NCBI GenBank assembly: GCA_017509375.1
Contig: JAFWPT010000213.1
Span: 1-21,870, forward strand
Length of the DNA stretch: 21,870 nucleotides
DNA from: Bacteroidales bacterium
Lineage (GTDB): Bacteria > Bacteroidota > Bacteroidia > Bacteroidales > UBA932
Direction: 5' to 3'
Shown: positions 14,867 through 21,870 of the stretch, one piece after another
Position numbering within the stretch: the stretch's first letter is position 1
Layout: every line of letters starts with the position of its first letter
Made by a program: the position numbers and the translations under genes
Notes under the pieces: generated by a model
What the model saw: the letters and a program-made list of their open reading frames with translations, nothing else
The model's database searches: none
Told to the model about the DNA's origin: nothing

Positions 14867-15904
14867 ATGAAAAGAGAAGACATAGACCGCATCGCCTCGT
14901 TAATAGGTGAACTTAAGTGCAAGACCCAGAAGGAAGTGGAAGAGGCCCGCGTGCGCTTCCTCGGGAAAAAAGGTGAAGTTACCGCTCTCTTTGATGAGTT
15001 CCGTAATATAGACAAGGCGCAGAAAGCGGAGTTCGGCAAGTCTCTGAACGAGCTGAAGCAGAAGGTCATGGCCAAGATTGACGAGCTCAAGTCCCAGGCC
15101 CTGGGCGACAGCGCCGCCGACGGTCCCAAGCTTGACCTCTCCATGCCCGGAGACCCTTATGAGCTGGGTTCCCGCCACCCTGTAAGCATTGTGCGCCAGG
15201 AGATTGTGGATATTTTCCGCAAATTCGGATACGACGTCGCCGAGGGGCCCGAAATAGAAGATGACTATCACGTTTTCGAGGCCCTCAATTTCCCGGCAAA
15301 CCATCCGGCCCGCGATATGCAGGATACTTTCTTCGTGTCTGCCGGCCATCCCAACCCCCTCCTGCTCCGCACCCACACATCCAGCGTACAGGTTCGTACA
15401 ATGGAGAAAATGGATGTCCCCATCCGCGTTATCTGCCCCGGCCGCGTGTTCCGTAACGAGGCCATCAGTGCCCGCGCCCACTGCATTTTCCATCAGGTAG
15501 AAGGCTTGTATATCGACGAAGGCGTCACTTTTGCCGATCTCAAGCAGGCCATACTCCTCTTTGCCCGGGAAATGTTCGGTCCGGACACCCAGATACGCAT
15601 GCGCCCCAGCTATTTCCCCTTCACCGAGCCTTCGGCCGAAGTGGACGTGAGCTGCAACATCTGCCACGGCAAGGGCTGTAACATCTGCAAGGGTACCGGC
15701 TGGCTGGAGATTCTGGGATGCGGCATGGTCGATCCCAACGTGCTGGAGGCCAGCGGTATAGACTCCAAGAAGTATAGCGGCTTCGCGTTCGGCATGGGCC
15801 TGGAGCGTATAGCGATGCTGAAGTGGAGGGTGAACGACCTTCGCCATTACTTCGAAAACGACATGCGCTTCCTGCGCGAATTCGCAACCGCCCCTGAAAT
15901 CTAA
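14867..15904 (+). CDS. pheS: Phenylalanine-tRNA ligase alpha subunit
   Basis: The 345-residue protein is the catalytic subunit that activates phenylalanine with ATP and transfers it to tRNA-Phe, working as a heterotetramer with PheT in the cytosol. The N-terminal 80 residues form the coiled-coil tRNA-binding arm. Class II motif 2 is GRVFRNEAISARAHCIFHQV (residues 192-211) and motif 3 is FGMGLERIAML (308-318). Between them CNICHGKGCNIC (263-274) is a CxxC-x4-CxxC group within an insert, likely binding zinc; I recall such cysteines in other Bacteroidota PheS but not in E. coli. PheT is not in the window, so the subunits are split. murQ follows after 7 bases. Confidence 0.97.
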   Translation: MKREDIDRIASLIGELKCKTQKEVEEARVRFLGKKGEVTALFDEFRNIDKAQKAEFGKSLNELKQKVMAKIDELKSQALGDSAADGPKLDLSMPGDPYELGSRHPVSIVRQEIVDIFRKFGYDVAEGPEIEDDYHVFEALNFPANHPARDMQDTFFVSAGHPNPLLLRTHTSSVQVRTMEKMDVPIRVICPGRVFRNEAISARAHCIFHQVEGLYIDEGVTFADLKQAILLFAREMFGPDTQIRMRPSYFPFTEPSAEVDVSCNICHGKGCNICKGTGWLEILGCGMVDPNVLEASGIDSKKYSGFAFGMGLERIAMLKWRVNDLRHYFENDMRFLREFATAPEI

Positions 15905-15911
15905 TAGCCGC

Positions 15912-16718
15912 ATGCGCACCACAGAACAGGATTCCCGCTGGTCAGACCTTGACAAGATGACTACAGCGGAGTTGCTGTATGGCATCAACACGGAAGACAA
16001 AGGTGTTACCGAAGCCGTGCAGCAGGCCATTCCGCAGATAGAAGCCCTGGTGGACGGAATAGTGCTTCGTATGCACAACGGAGGCCGGGTATTCTATTCA
16101 GGCGCCGGTACCAGCGGGCGGCTCGGAGTCGTCGATGCCTCCGAAATTCCCCCTACTTACGGTGTGCGGGACAAGTTCATAGGCATCATTGCCGGGGGAG
16201 ACGGAGCCATACGCAATGCGGTGGAAGGGGCCGAGGACGATGAGCGTCAAGGCTGGCTTGACGTAAGCGCGTTCAATCCCACTGCAGACGACACTGTGGT
16301 AGGCATAGCTGCTTCAGGCACAACGCCTTACGTTGTCGGCGCCGTGCGAGGGGCCAGGCAGCGCGGCCTGCTTACGGGATGCATCACCTGCAACGAAGAT
16401 TCGCCTGTAGCCGCAGCCGCCGAGCTTCCGGTGGTGGCGGTAGTGGGACCGGAGTTCGTGACCGGCAGCACCCGTATGAAGGCAGGCACGGCTACCAAGC
16501 TCATACTCAATATGATATCTACCGCGGTGATGATTCGCCTGGGCCATGTGAAAGGCAGCAAAATGGTGGATATGGAGCTTACCAACAGCAAACTGATAGA
16601 CCGGGGGGCCCGCATGATTATGGACGCAACCGGCATCAGCGATTATACCAGGGCGCGCGCCCTCCTGCTCGAGTACGGGCACGTCCGCGCCGCCGTAGAA
16701 GCCTTCAAACGGAAATGA
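15912..16718 (+). CDS. murQ: N-acetylmuramic acid 6-phosphate etherase
   Basis: The 268-residue cytosolic enzyme cleaves the lactyl ether of MurNAc 6-phosphate to give GlcNAc 6-phosphate and D-lactate, a step in peptidoglycan recycling. It has the SIS-domain sugar-phosphate site SGAGTSGRLGVVDASEIPPT (residues 63-82), in which Glu78 corresponds to the catalytic acid of the E. coli enzyme, the AVEGAEDD segment near 103, GIAASGTTPYVVGA near 131, and the signature block TGSTRMKAGTATKLILNM (184-201). At 268 residues it is about 30 shorter than E. coli MurQ, with the loss mainly at the C-terminus. Its stop overlaps the start of the sugar kinase gene by 4 bases, and pheS lies 7 bases upstream. Confidence 0.96.
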   Translation: MRTTEQDSRWSDLDKMTTAELLYGINTEDKGVTEAVQQAIPQIEALVDGIVLRMHNGGRVFYSGAGTSGRLGVVDASEIPPTYGVRDKFIGIIAGGDGAIRNAVEGAEDDERQGWLDVSAFNPTADDTVVGIAASGTTPYVVGAVRGARQRGLLTGCITCNEDSPVAAAAELPVVAVVGPEFVTGSTRMKAGTATKLILNMISTAVMIRLGHVKGSKMVDMELTNSKLIDRGARMIMDATGISDYTRARALLLEYGHVRAAVEAFKRK

Positions 16719-17551
16719 AAGTAATAGTTGAAAGCGGAGCCACCAAGAGCGACTGGAGGCTCATTTCGCCAGACGGAAAGCAGTGCCGCCGCGTCCTCCT
16801 GCCCGGCATCAACGTCTCCACCGCATCTATGGAGCACAATCTGGATACCATATGCAAGGGTATGCAGGAGTTTGGAGGCGAGAGTCTGGACGGCATCTAT
16901 TTCTATACCGCCGGAATTGTTACCCCGGAGGTGAAAGATTTGATTATAAGCAGTATACGCAAGCAGGCGGATGTGCCAGAGATAGAGATTTGTACCGACC
17001 TCGTGGCGGCCGCCCGCGCCGTCTGCGGCAGGCAGAGCGGCATCGTGGCCATACTGGGCACCGGTTCCAACACCTGCTTTTACGACGGCAGCACGGTGTC
17101 GCAGAAAGTTCGTTCAGGAGGATACATCATCGGAGACGAAGGAGGTGGCGCGGTGCTCGGAAAGCTCTTCCTCGCCGATTTCATCAAAGGGTTGGTACCG
17201 TCCGGAATGGCGGAAGAGTTCGCCTCCAGCTTCGATGCCAGCTACGAAAACATAGTAGCGAAAGTTTACCGCAGCGAGGCTCCCGCCGGTTTCCTGGGCA
17301 GCCTGGCTCCGTTTATCTTGTCCCATTATTCCGAGCCTTATGCGAAGTCCCTTGTGGACGGCAACTTCCGCGCCTTCATAGAACGTGCACTTAAACGTTA
17401 TGATACAGACACTTATCCCGTCGGAGTGGTGGGCGGTTTCGGCTGGGCCTGCAAGGATATTTTCACGGCTTTGTGCGAAGAGGCCGGGGTGCGGGTGGGG
17501 ACCTTCCTGCCTGAGCCTGTCGAGGGCTTGATCAAGTATCACGCGGATTAG
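16715..17551 (+). CDS. BadF/BadG-family sugar kinase, probable MurNAc or GlcNAc kinase
   Basis: The 278-residue protein has the ASKHA fold: phosphate-1 loop ESGATKSDW (residues 6-14), a TDLVAAA segment with the likely catalytic Asp95, phosphate-2 loop AILGTGSN (112-119), and SGGYIIGDEGGGAVLG (134-149). These mark the BadF/BadG/BcrA/BcrD group, which includes GlcNAc kinases and the MurNAc kinase MurK. The ATG at 16715 is chosen because the N-terminal loop begins there; longer readings run back into murQ in the wrong frame. The ATGA overlap with murQ implies coupled translation. The obvious joint pathway is phosphorylation of MurNAc followed by MurQ cleavage, as described for Tannerella forsythia, which uses a murT-murK-murQ set. 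No MurNAc transporter is visible here. Confidence 0.9.
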   Translation: MKVIVESGATKSDWRLISPDGKQCRRVLLPGINVSTASMEHNLDTICKGMQEFGGESLDGIYFYTAGIVTPEVKDLIISSIRKQADVPEIEICTDLVAAARAVCGRQSGIVAILGTGSNTCFYDGSTVSQKVRSGGYIIGDEGGGAVLGKLFLADFIKGLVPSGMAEEFASSFDASYENIVAKVYRSEAPAGFLGSLAPFILSHYSEPYAKSLVDGNFRAFIERALKRYDTDTYPVGVVGGFGWACKDIFTALCEEAGVRVGTFLPEPVEGLIKYHAD

Positions 17552-17578
17552 TCTGGAATCATTTTTGCAAAATTGCAC

Positions 17579-17586
17579 TATATTTG
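17579..17586 (+). promoter_or_regulatory. -7 box upstream of the TapB-like gene
   Basis: TATATTTG matches TAnnTTTG; the ATG lies 27 bases after it. The -33 element is not clear. It begins 27 bases after the kinase gene ends. Confidence 0.55.
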
Positions 17587-17613
17587 CACTTACATAGAAG
17601 AACTCAGTTTAGT

Positions 17614-18246
17614 ATGAAAAGGATATTTTTAGCAATTGTCGCTCTTTGCGCCATCTGCGCAAGCGCTTCCGCCCAGGACACCTGGTTCTGCGGCAACATC
17701 GGCACCAAGCTGTCTTACTCCAAGACTGACGCCCAAGGCAACCAGGGCAAATTCGACTATATTATTAAAGATAAGGTAGTCGAAGGTGGACGTACTACCA
17801 TTTCTTTCGTCGTGGTGATTCCCGGCCAGCAGACCACCAATGTCTGCAGCGTCTGGAGTGAAGACGGAATGTACCATGCCGACGCAAGTGCCACTCTGGG
17901 ACAGTTCAGCGAGGGTATCAATGCCAGCGGCACCGCTCCCGTGCTGCCCGAGGCTCCTGTAGCCGGTCAGGCTTTGGCGGATTGCGCCATCAACATCGAC
18001 GCTCTTATGCTGAGCAGCGAGTACAAGAAGGTGAAATTCACCCGCGAAGAAGAAATTACGGTGCCTGCAGGCACTTTCAAGTGCTGGTGTCTCGAGTACG
18101 ACGTAACCAGTAAAGTGATGGGCCTTAAGGCGGAGAACCACGTTCAGGAGTGGCTTGCCAAGGGTGTCGGAGACGTGAAGGTGATTACTACAGACAAGCG
18201 CGGCCGCGAAGTTTCCAAGAACGAACTGGTCAGCATCTCTAAGTAG
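17614..18246 (+). CDS. Exported TapB / DUF3108-like protein
   Basis: The 210-residue protein starts MKRIFLAIVALCAICASASA, a Sec signal cleaved before QDTW. A TTG further upstream at 17584 is ignored because it precedes the signal and overlaps the -7 box. The mature part is beta-rich. The segment EEITVPAGTFKCWCLEYDV (near residue 145) followed by VQEWLAKGVGDVKVIT is the common pattern of DUF3108/TapB-like proteins: a VPAGTF strand and a W-x-x-x-G-V-G-x-V-K strand. Function of the family in Bacteroidota is not established. It is monocistronic, and its end overlaps that of the convergent U32 gene by 8 bases. Confidence 0.85.
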   Translation: MKRIFLAIVALCAICASASAQDTWFCGNIGTKLSYSKTDAQGNQGKFDYIIKDKVVEGGRTTISFVVVIPGQQTTNVCSVWSEDGMYHADASATLGQFSEGINASGTAPVLPEAPVAGQALADCAINIDALMLSSEYKKVKFTREEEITVPAGTFKCWCLEYDVTSKVMGLKAENHVQEWLAKGVGDVKVITTDKRGREVSKNELVSISK

Positions 18247-20059
18247 AAGTTTTTTCTACTGTCATTTCACAGCGGCTGCAGTCGAAGCGGAGAGCTAGAC
18301 GGCGGCCGTTGTTGATTAAGAACAGGTCCCCTGTGGGAGCCGCCCCCTGATGGACAGGGCAAAGGCCAAGTTCGTATTTTATGCAATACTTGGTCCGCAT
18401 AAGTTCTGTGGCAGCGGCAGGGTTATAGCCGGCGGTAATGTCTTTAGGATCAGGCATTTCCCTGGTCTGGCCCTGGGGCCGGCTCCAGGCCGGGATATCG
18501 CTGGCGAGCAGGCGGCGCATGGAATTCAGCACGGACGCGCTCAGCAGAGGTATCGCCCCTCCCTTGGTTTCGACCGAGACGGACCTCACGCTGAAGGAGT
18601 ACTCTCCGCTGCGCTTGGAAAGCTGCTCCCGTATCATTGCCTCGCTGCGCTCCCGGTTTTCCGCCTTCTCCACGTCGGTGTGGAAGGGACTGACCGCCCT
18701 GCGGCCGTCTTCGGTTTCGACGCTCAGTTCAATTACAAAATCGCCGTAGATGCGTACGTCTATTGTGGCCGAAACTTCCCGGCGGGGGCTGGCGGCATCT
18801 ATTTCCTTCTCGAAAGCTGCATTGATGTTGCGGTAGAGTTTAACTCCGGGGCGCAGTCCTTCCGTACGCTTGCAGAAGATGGAAACGCCTTCGCAGCGGT
18901 CGCCGCGGAAGCCGGTGACGGCCGTTTTCCGGCCGCTGTTTCCTTGTACCCCGGCAGAGCGGGCTGAGCGTCCGGCGGCCTTGTCCGCAGTCTCGGTGCG
19001 GACAAACGCAAAGCCATCACCGTTAGCCAGTTGCAGGCCCCGGTATGCAGGACGCAGGCTAAGCTGCAAGCCGGTCCCGGAAGGCTTCACTGCCGAAATC
19101 TCCCCTACATATTCCCCCATGGACTTGGGCGCATCCATCGATGACCATTTACCTTTCTTGCCGTCCAGCCACCACTGGGTGTAGCCTCGGTTGAAAGTCT
19201 TGTCGGAGTCGGGCTTGAACCCTCCTGTCACTTTGCCGAAGGATGCCCGGCGGTAGCGTTCCGGATGTCTGGCCACAATTGCGTCCAGGGCCATGCTGTA
19301 CTCCCGCACTACATTTTTTACGTAGGAGGCGTTCTTGAGCCGGCCTTCAATCTTGAAGGAACAAACTCCGGCTTCCGCCAGTTCCTCCAGCCGGACCAGG
19401 AGCTTAAAGTCCCGCGGCGAGAGCAGGGCCTTGTCACGGACCAACGTGCGTCCGGATGCATCCTGCAGGTCATATAACGAGCGGCAGGCCTGGATACATT
19501 CGCCCCTGTCTGCACTACGCCCGTCCAGATACTGGGAAAGCCTGCATTCGCCGCTGTAGCATACGCAGAGGGCGCCATGCACGAAGAACTCCACCTCGCA
19601 GCTTACGGCGGAGCAGATTGCCTTCACTTCTTCAAGGGAAATGCCCCGCTCCAGAATTATGCGGCTGCAGCCCAGTTTCTCGAAGTGCCTGGCGCGCTCG
19701 GGAGTGCGTATGGAGCACTGGGTGGAAGCATGCATGGGAATAACTATATCGTCGAACTCCAGCAGCTTTTCCTCCCGGAAAATGAAAGCGTCCACTCCGG
19801 CCGCCTGGGCTCCGAGCATGAGGGAATGCACGTCATCACACTCGTTATCGTAGATTAAGGTGTTGACTGTAAGATAGATACGAACGCCAAACCGATGGGC
19901 GTAACGGCAAAGTTCCTCTATGTCCTCCAGGCTGTTTCCGGCGGCTTTGCGGTTGCCGAAACCGGGGCCGGCAATGTAAACGGCATCGGCACCGCAGTCA
20001 ATTGCCGCGATGCCGACCGTCTTGTCCTTCGCCGGAGCCAGGAGCTCGAGAGCGAACAT
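18239..20059 (-). CDS. U32 family protein, RlhA/TrhP-type RNA hydroxylase candidate
   Basis: The 606-residue protein starts MFALELLAPAKDKT, typical of U32 proteins. The signature EFFVHGALCVCYSGECRLS lies at residues 157-175 and continues RSADRGECIQACR (181-193), supplying cysteines at 165, 167, 172, 188 and 192 for an Fe-S cluster. The N-terminal half is a TIM-barrel (NTLIYDNE, HASTQCS, ERGISLEE). The C-terminus has CIKYELGLCP and FDCSRCEM, a second cysteine set also found in RlhA. Though annotated as peptidases, E. coli members RlhA and TrhP hydroxylate 23S rRNA C2501 and tRNA U34; which one this matches is not settled. Its ATG overlaps the TAA of the TPR gene by one base (TAATG), so it is translated by re-initiation. 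Confidence 0.92.
   Translation of the reverse strand: MFALELLAPAKDKTVGIAAIDCGADAVYIAGPGFGNRKAAGNSLEDIEELCRYAHRFGVRIYLTVNTLIYDNECDDVHSLMLGAQAAGVDAFIFREEKLLEFDDIVIPMHASTQCSIRTPERARHFEKLGCSRIILERGISLEEVKAICSAVSCEVEFFVHGALCVCYSGECRLSQYLDGRSADRGECIQACRSLYDLQDASGRTLVRDKALLSPRDFKLLVRLEELAEAGVCSFKIEGRLKNASYVKNVVREYSMALDAIVARHPERYRRASFGKVTGGFKPDSDKTFNRGYTQWWLDGKKGKWSSMDAPKSMGEYVGEISAVKPSGTGLQLSLRPAYRGLQLANGDGFAFVRTETADKAAGRSARSAGVQGNSGRKTAVTGFRGDRCEGVSIFCKRTEGLRPGVKLYRNINAAFEKEIDAASPRREVSATIDVRIYGDFVIELSVETEDGRRAVSPFHTDVEKAENRERSEAMIREQLSKRSGEYSFSVRSVSVETKGGAIPLLSASVLNSMRRLLASDIPAWSRPQGQTREMPDPKDITAGYNPAAATELMRTKYCIKYELGLCPVHQGAAPTGDLFLINNGRRLALRFDCSRCEMTVEKTST
18242..18260. terminator. Weak hairpin at the convergent gene ends
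   Basis: AGTAGAA (18242-18248) pairs with TTCTACT (18254-18260) over a GTTTT loop, right where the stops of the two convergent genes overlap. The stem is AT-rich and no T run follows it, so a terminator role is only a guess. Confidence 0.25.
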
Positions 20060-20985
20060 TATTTCAGAGCTGCGAGGGCCTTCTGTGCTTCGGCATAACC
20101 TGCCCCTGCTGCCTTCTGGTAGTACTCCTTGGCCTTTGCTGTGTTCTTGGAGTTCTGATACAGAGCGCCTATGGTGTAAGCTATCTGACCGGCATTCTTT
20201 GCGTTGGGAGCAAGCTCGAGATACTTGTCGAAGTAGCCGATAGCATCAGTTACTTTACCCGCACCCTGGGCGGCCATTCCGGCAATCTGGTAAGCGGATG
20301 CATTCTGGTTGAATTCGAAGCTGGTCTCGGCATCCTTGATAGCGTCTGCATACTTCTTGGCCTTGAGTCCGGCCTGCGCACGTGAAAGGTACATGGATCC
20401 CATGCGGGTATGGGCATTCTTCTCCTGGCCGTTGGCGGCGGCGAGCTTGTAGGCCTCGATGGCCTCGTCGAACTTGCCTGCGCCCCTCAGGGCCTCGCCT
20501 TTCTTGAAAGCGGCGTTGCCGTTCTCGGGCTCGCACTCAAGCACCTTGTCGTATGCGGCAACGGCTCCCTCCAGGTCCTTTGCGCCGAGCAGATCGTTGG
20601 CTTTGCTGTAATATACAGAAGGAATCTTCGCCTCAGCCTTGGCGGCGGTTTCCTCGTCGCCATACTTCTTGGCGATCTCGATTGTCTCCTGATACTTGGC
20701 AACAGCCTCGTCGAACTTCTTCTCTTTAAGCAGACCGTTGGCAATATTGTTTAAGATTTTGGGGATTATACCTTGGCAGGTTGAAACCAGTTCGACTCCT
20801 TCGTCTCCACAAGCTTCGGCCATCTTGAGGGCCTCCTGGAAACCGGCGAGTGCAGTTTCGAAGTCGCCAGAGGAAAGGGATTCGTTAGCGAGCTTTGCGG
20901 TTTCTGTTGCGTCCGCCATACTCTGGGCGGAAAGCATGGTTGCAGCGGCAAACAGGGCTGCGAGGGAAACTAAAATCTTTTTCAT
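20059..20985 (-). CDS. Exported TPR-repeat protein
   Basis: The 308-residue protein has a Sec signal (MKKILVSLAALFAAATMLSA, cleaved before QSM). The mature part is made of TPR helices: LANESLSSGDFETALAGFQE (33-52), NGLLKEKKFDEAVAKYQETI near 83, ANDLLGAKDLEGAVAAYDKV near 128, KKGEALRGAGKFDEAIEAYK near 160, AGLKAKKYADAIKDAETSF near 207, AAQGAGKVTDAIGYFDKYL near 233 and a final Sel1-like YYQKAAGAGYAEAQKAL. It is expected to be a periplasmic scaffold; the partner is unknown. It is the first gene of a two-gene operon with the U32 gene. The purine-rich GAAAGAAGAG just before the ATG may help translation. Confidence 0.92.
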   Translation of the reverse strand: MKKILVSLAALFAAATMLSAQSMADATETAKLANESLSSGDFETALAGFQEALKMAEACGDEGVELVSTCQGIIPKILNNIANGLLKEKKFDEAVAKYQETIEIAKKYGDEETAAKAEAKIPSVYYSKANDLLGAKDLEGAVAAYDKVLECEPENGNAAFKKGEALRGAGKFDEAIEAYKLAAANGQEKNAHTRMGSMYLSRAQAGLKAKKYADAIKDAETSFEFNQNASAYQIAGMAAQGAGKVTDAIGYFDKYLELAPNAKNAGQIAYTIGALYQNSKNTAKAKEYYQKAAGAGYAEAQKALAALK

Positions 20986-21013
20986 CTCTTCTTTCGTTTT
21001 TAGATTCGGGCAA

Positions 21014-21021
21014 CAAATTTA
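21014..21021 (-). promoter_or_regulatory. -7 box of the TPR-U32 operon
   Basis: On the minus strand TAAATTTG fits TAnnTTTG and lies 28 bases before the ATG. A TTTG is found only 25 bases further upstream, longer than usual. Confidence 0.5.
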
Positions 21022-21120
21022 GCAAAATATATTACATTTTGCGTGCCAAAGCCAAAATCTTAGTGAGACAAGCTCATTTTGCGGAACTTATGAGCGGCAC
21101 CGACTTTGTAAAGAAATAGC

Positions 21121-21128
21121 TATATTTG
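21121..21128 (+). promoter_or_regulatory. -7 box of the M16-like gene
   Basis: TATATTTG matches the consensus and lies 13 bases before the ATG at 21142, so the leader is about 8 bases. AAGGTGAAAG fills the gap and may serve as a ribosome site. The -33 element is unclear. Confidence 0.55.
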
Positions 21129-21141
21129 TAAGGTGAAAGCG

Positions 21142-21870
21142 ATGAAAGTAATATATAGGTTTATATTGGCTGCCGCAGCTCTTGGCTTTGGCGCCGGCCT
21201 TGGCGCCCAAACCCTCCCGGAGCTTGAGAAAGCCTCCGAAATCACCACCGGAAGTCTCCCAAACGGTATTTCATATTATTTGGTAAAGAACTCCGGCACT
21301 CCCGGCTTTGCAGACTTCGCTCTGGTACAGCCCCTGCGTAACGACAGGGTGGGGGCGCGCGAAAACCTGGTAAGCCTGCCTCACTTTTTCGGCCGGAAGC
21401 CTTACCGGTTCCTGGCCTCCAACGGCGTTGGATATGGGGAGCGCGGCTATATCCAGCATTTCCGGAATTCTACAGTCTTCCGCTTTGCGGACGTTCCTGT
21501 ATCCGGGGCTGAAGTGTGTGATTCCATGCTGCTTATGCTTTTCGACCTGGCGCGCGCGTCCGAGTATGAGCAGGCCATAGTAGTGAGCGGCAACATCGAC
21601 GTGCCGGGGGTGATCGAGCGCATACGCATACTTTCAATGACAATTCCCCGCCGTCTGTCGGTTGAAGATTCCTGGGCTTATGGCTGGAAACAGCAGGACA
21701 AGCCCATTATTACCACGGCAACGTCTCCTGTCGGCAGCATTAGCGTGTTCTACCGTTCTCCCCGTACCGAAAGGGAGCTGATGAATACCATACAGCCGGT
21801 GATGAGCCGTCTGCTCGCAAGCGAACTGGATATTGTGCTGAATCACAGGCTGCGGGCCGCCTTCATTGAC
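21142..21870 (+). CDS. Secreted M16 (insulinase)-like protein, N-terminal part
   Basis: The frame is open from the ATG to the window end (243 residues) and continues beyond it. It has a signal peptide (to about residue 22, GLGAQ), then LPELEKASEITTGSLPNGIS and YYLVKNSGTPGFADFALVQ, the usual opening of Bacteroidota M16 proteins. Where active M16 enzymes have HxxEH, this protein has LPHFFGRKPY (His81), so the zinc ligands and catalytic Glu look absent. The following FLASNGVGYGERGY stands for the LxxxGxxxNAxT region, and FADVPVSGAEVCDSMLLMLF for the next helix. It may be a non-catalytic subunit or a chaperone-like protein; the remainder, outside the window, might carry an active half. Confidence 0.75.
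   Translation, partial: MKVIYRFILAAAALGFGAGLGAQTLPELEKASEITTGSLPNGISYYLVKNSGTPGFADFALVQPLRNDRVGARENLVSLPHFFGRKPYRFLASNGVGYGERGYIQHFRNSTVFRFADVPVSGAEVCDSMLLMLFDLARASEYEQAIVVSGNIDVPGVIERIRILSMTIPRRLSVEDSWAYGWKQQDKPIITTATSPVGSISVFYRSPRTERELMNTIQPVMSRLLASELDIVLNHRLRAAFID

Noticed and set aside
14900..16078. 392-residue minus-strand frame
   Set aside because: It is antisense to pheS and the start of murQ, both certain genes.
16379..16714. N-terminal extension of the kinase reading frame
   Set aside because: It overlaps murQ in another frame and is Arg-rich nonsense; the kinase fold starts at 16715.

Overview
The window looks like a chromosomal piece of a Bacteroidota organism, most likely a gut-type Bacteroidales. 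The evidence is: repeated TAnnTTTG -7 promoter boxes, some with a TTTG -33 element 19-21 bases upstream; fimbrillin-like and FISUMP-domain lipoproteins; DUF4143-type AAA ATPases; a PheS with a CxxC-x4-CxxC insert; and a Tat-exported Gfo/Idh/MocA oxidoreductase. Genus cannot be set from the sequence alone. No rRNA, integrase or intact transposase is visible.

Left part (1-4600): the 3' end of an agmatine/peptidylarginine deiminase-family gene, a 240-residue protein of unknown function, a possible small gene remnant, then a two-gene minus-strand operon encoding a periplasmic oxidoreductase and a secreted C69 dipeptidase, overlapping by 4 bases. Its promoter is interleaved with that of a divergent tRNA-Gly(GCC) gene, which has its own terminator.

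Surface module (4784-11993, plus strand): two copies of the same arrangement, a small ORF of 43-47 codons followed after 11-12 bases by a large lipoprotein. The first copy continues with a secreted M6 metalloprotease carrying the full HExxHxxGLPD signature. A small periplasmic protein sits between the two copies. The second lipoprotein (958 residues) is a mosaic of fimbrillin-like, FISUMP, Big_2-like and FISUMP domains, with a C-terminal module whose codon usage differs sharply from the rest.

Decay zone (11994-14866): hairpin-rich non-coding DNA, a promoter with a direct-repeat operator candidate, two convergent DUF4143 ATPase pseudogenes that have both lost the P-loop region, a fragment of another small protein, and tandem repeats with a 51-base period, one family of which begins where the second ATPase gene breaks off.

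Right part (14867-21870): an operon of pheS, murQ and a BadF-type sugar kinase (tRNA charging plus cell-wall MurNAc recycling), then an exported TapB/DUF3108-like protein, then a convergent minus-strand pair of an exported TPR protein and a U32 (RlhA/TrhP-type) protein joined by a TAATG stop/start overlap. Last comes the 5' part of a secreted M16-like protein whose zinc motif looks degenerate.

The most unusual items are the duplicated small-ORF/lipoprotein module, the codon-shifted C-terminal graft on the 958-residue lipoprotein, the repeat direct-overlapping promoter ahead of a P-loop-less ATPase, and the 51-base repeat array at a gene break point.
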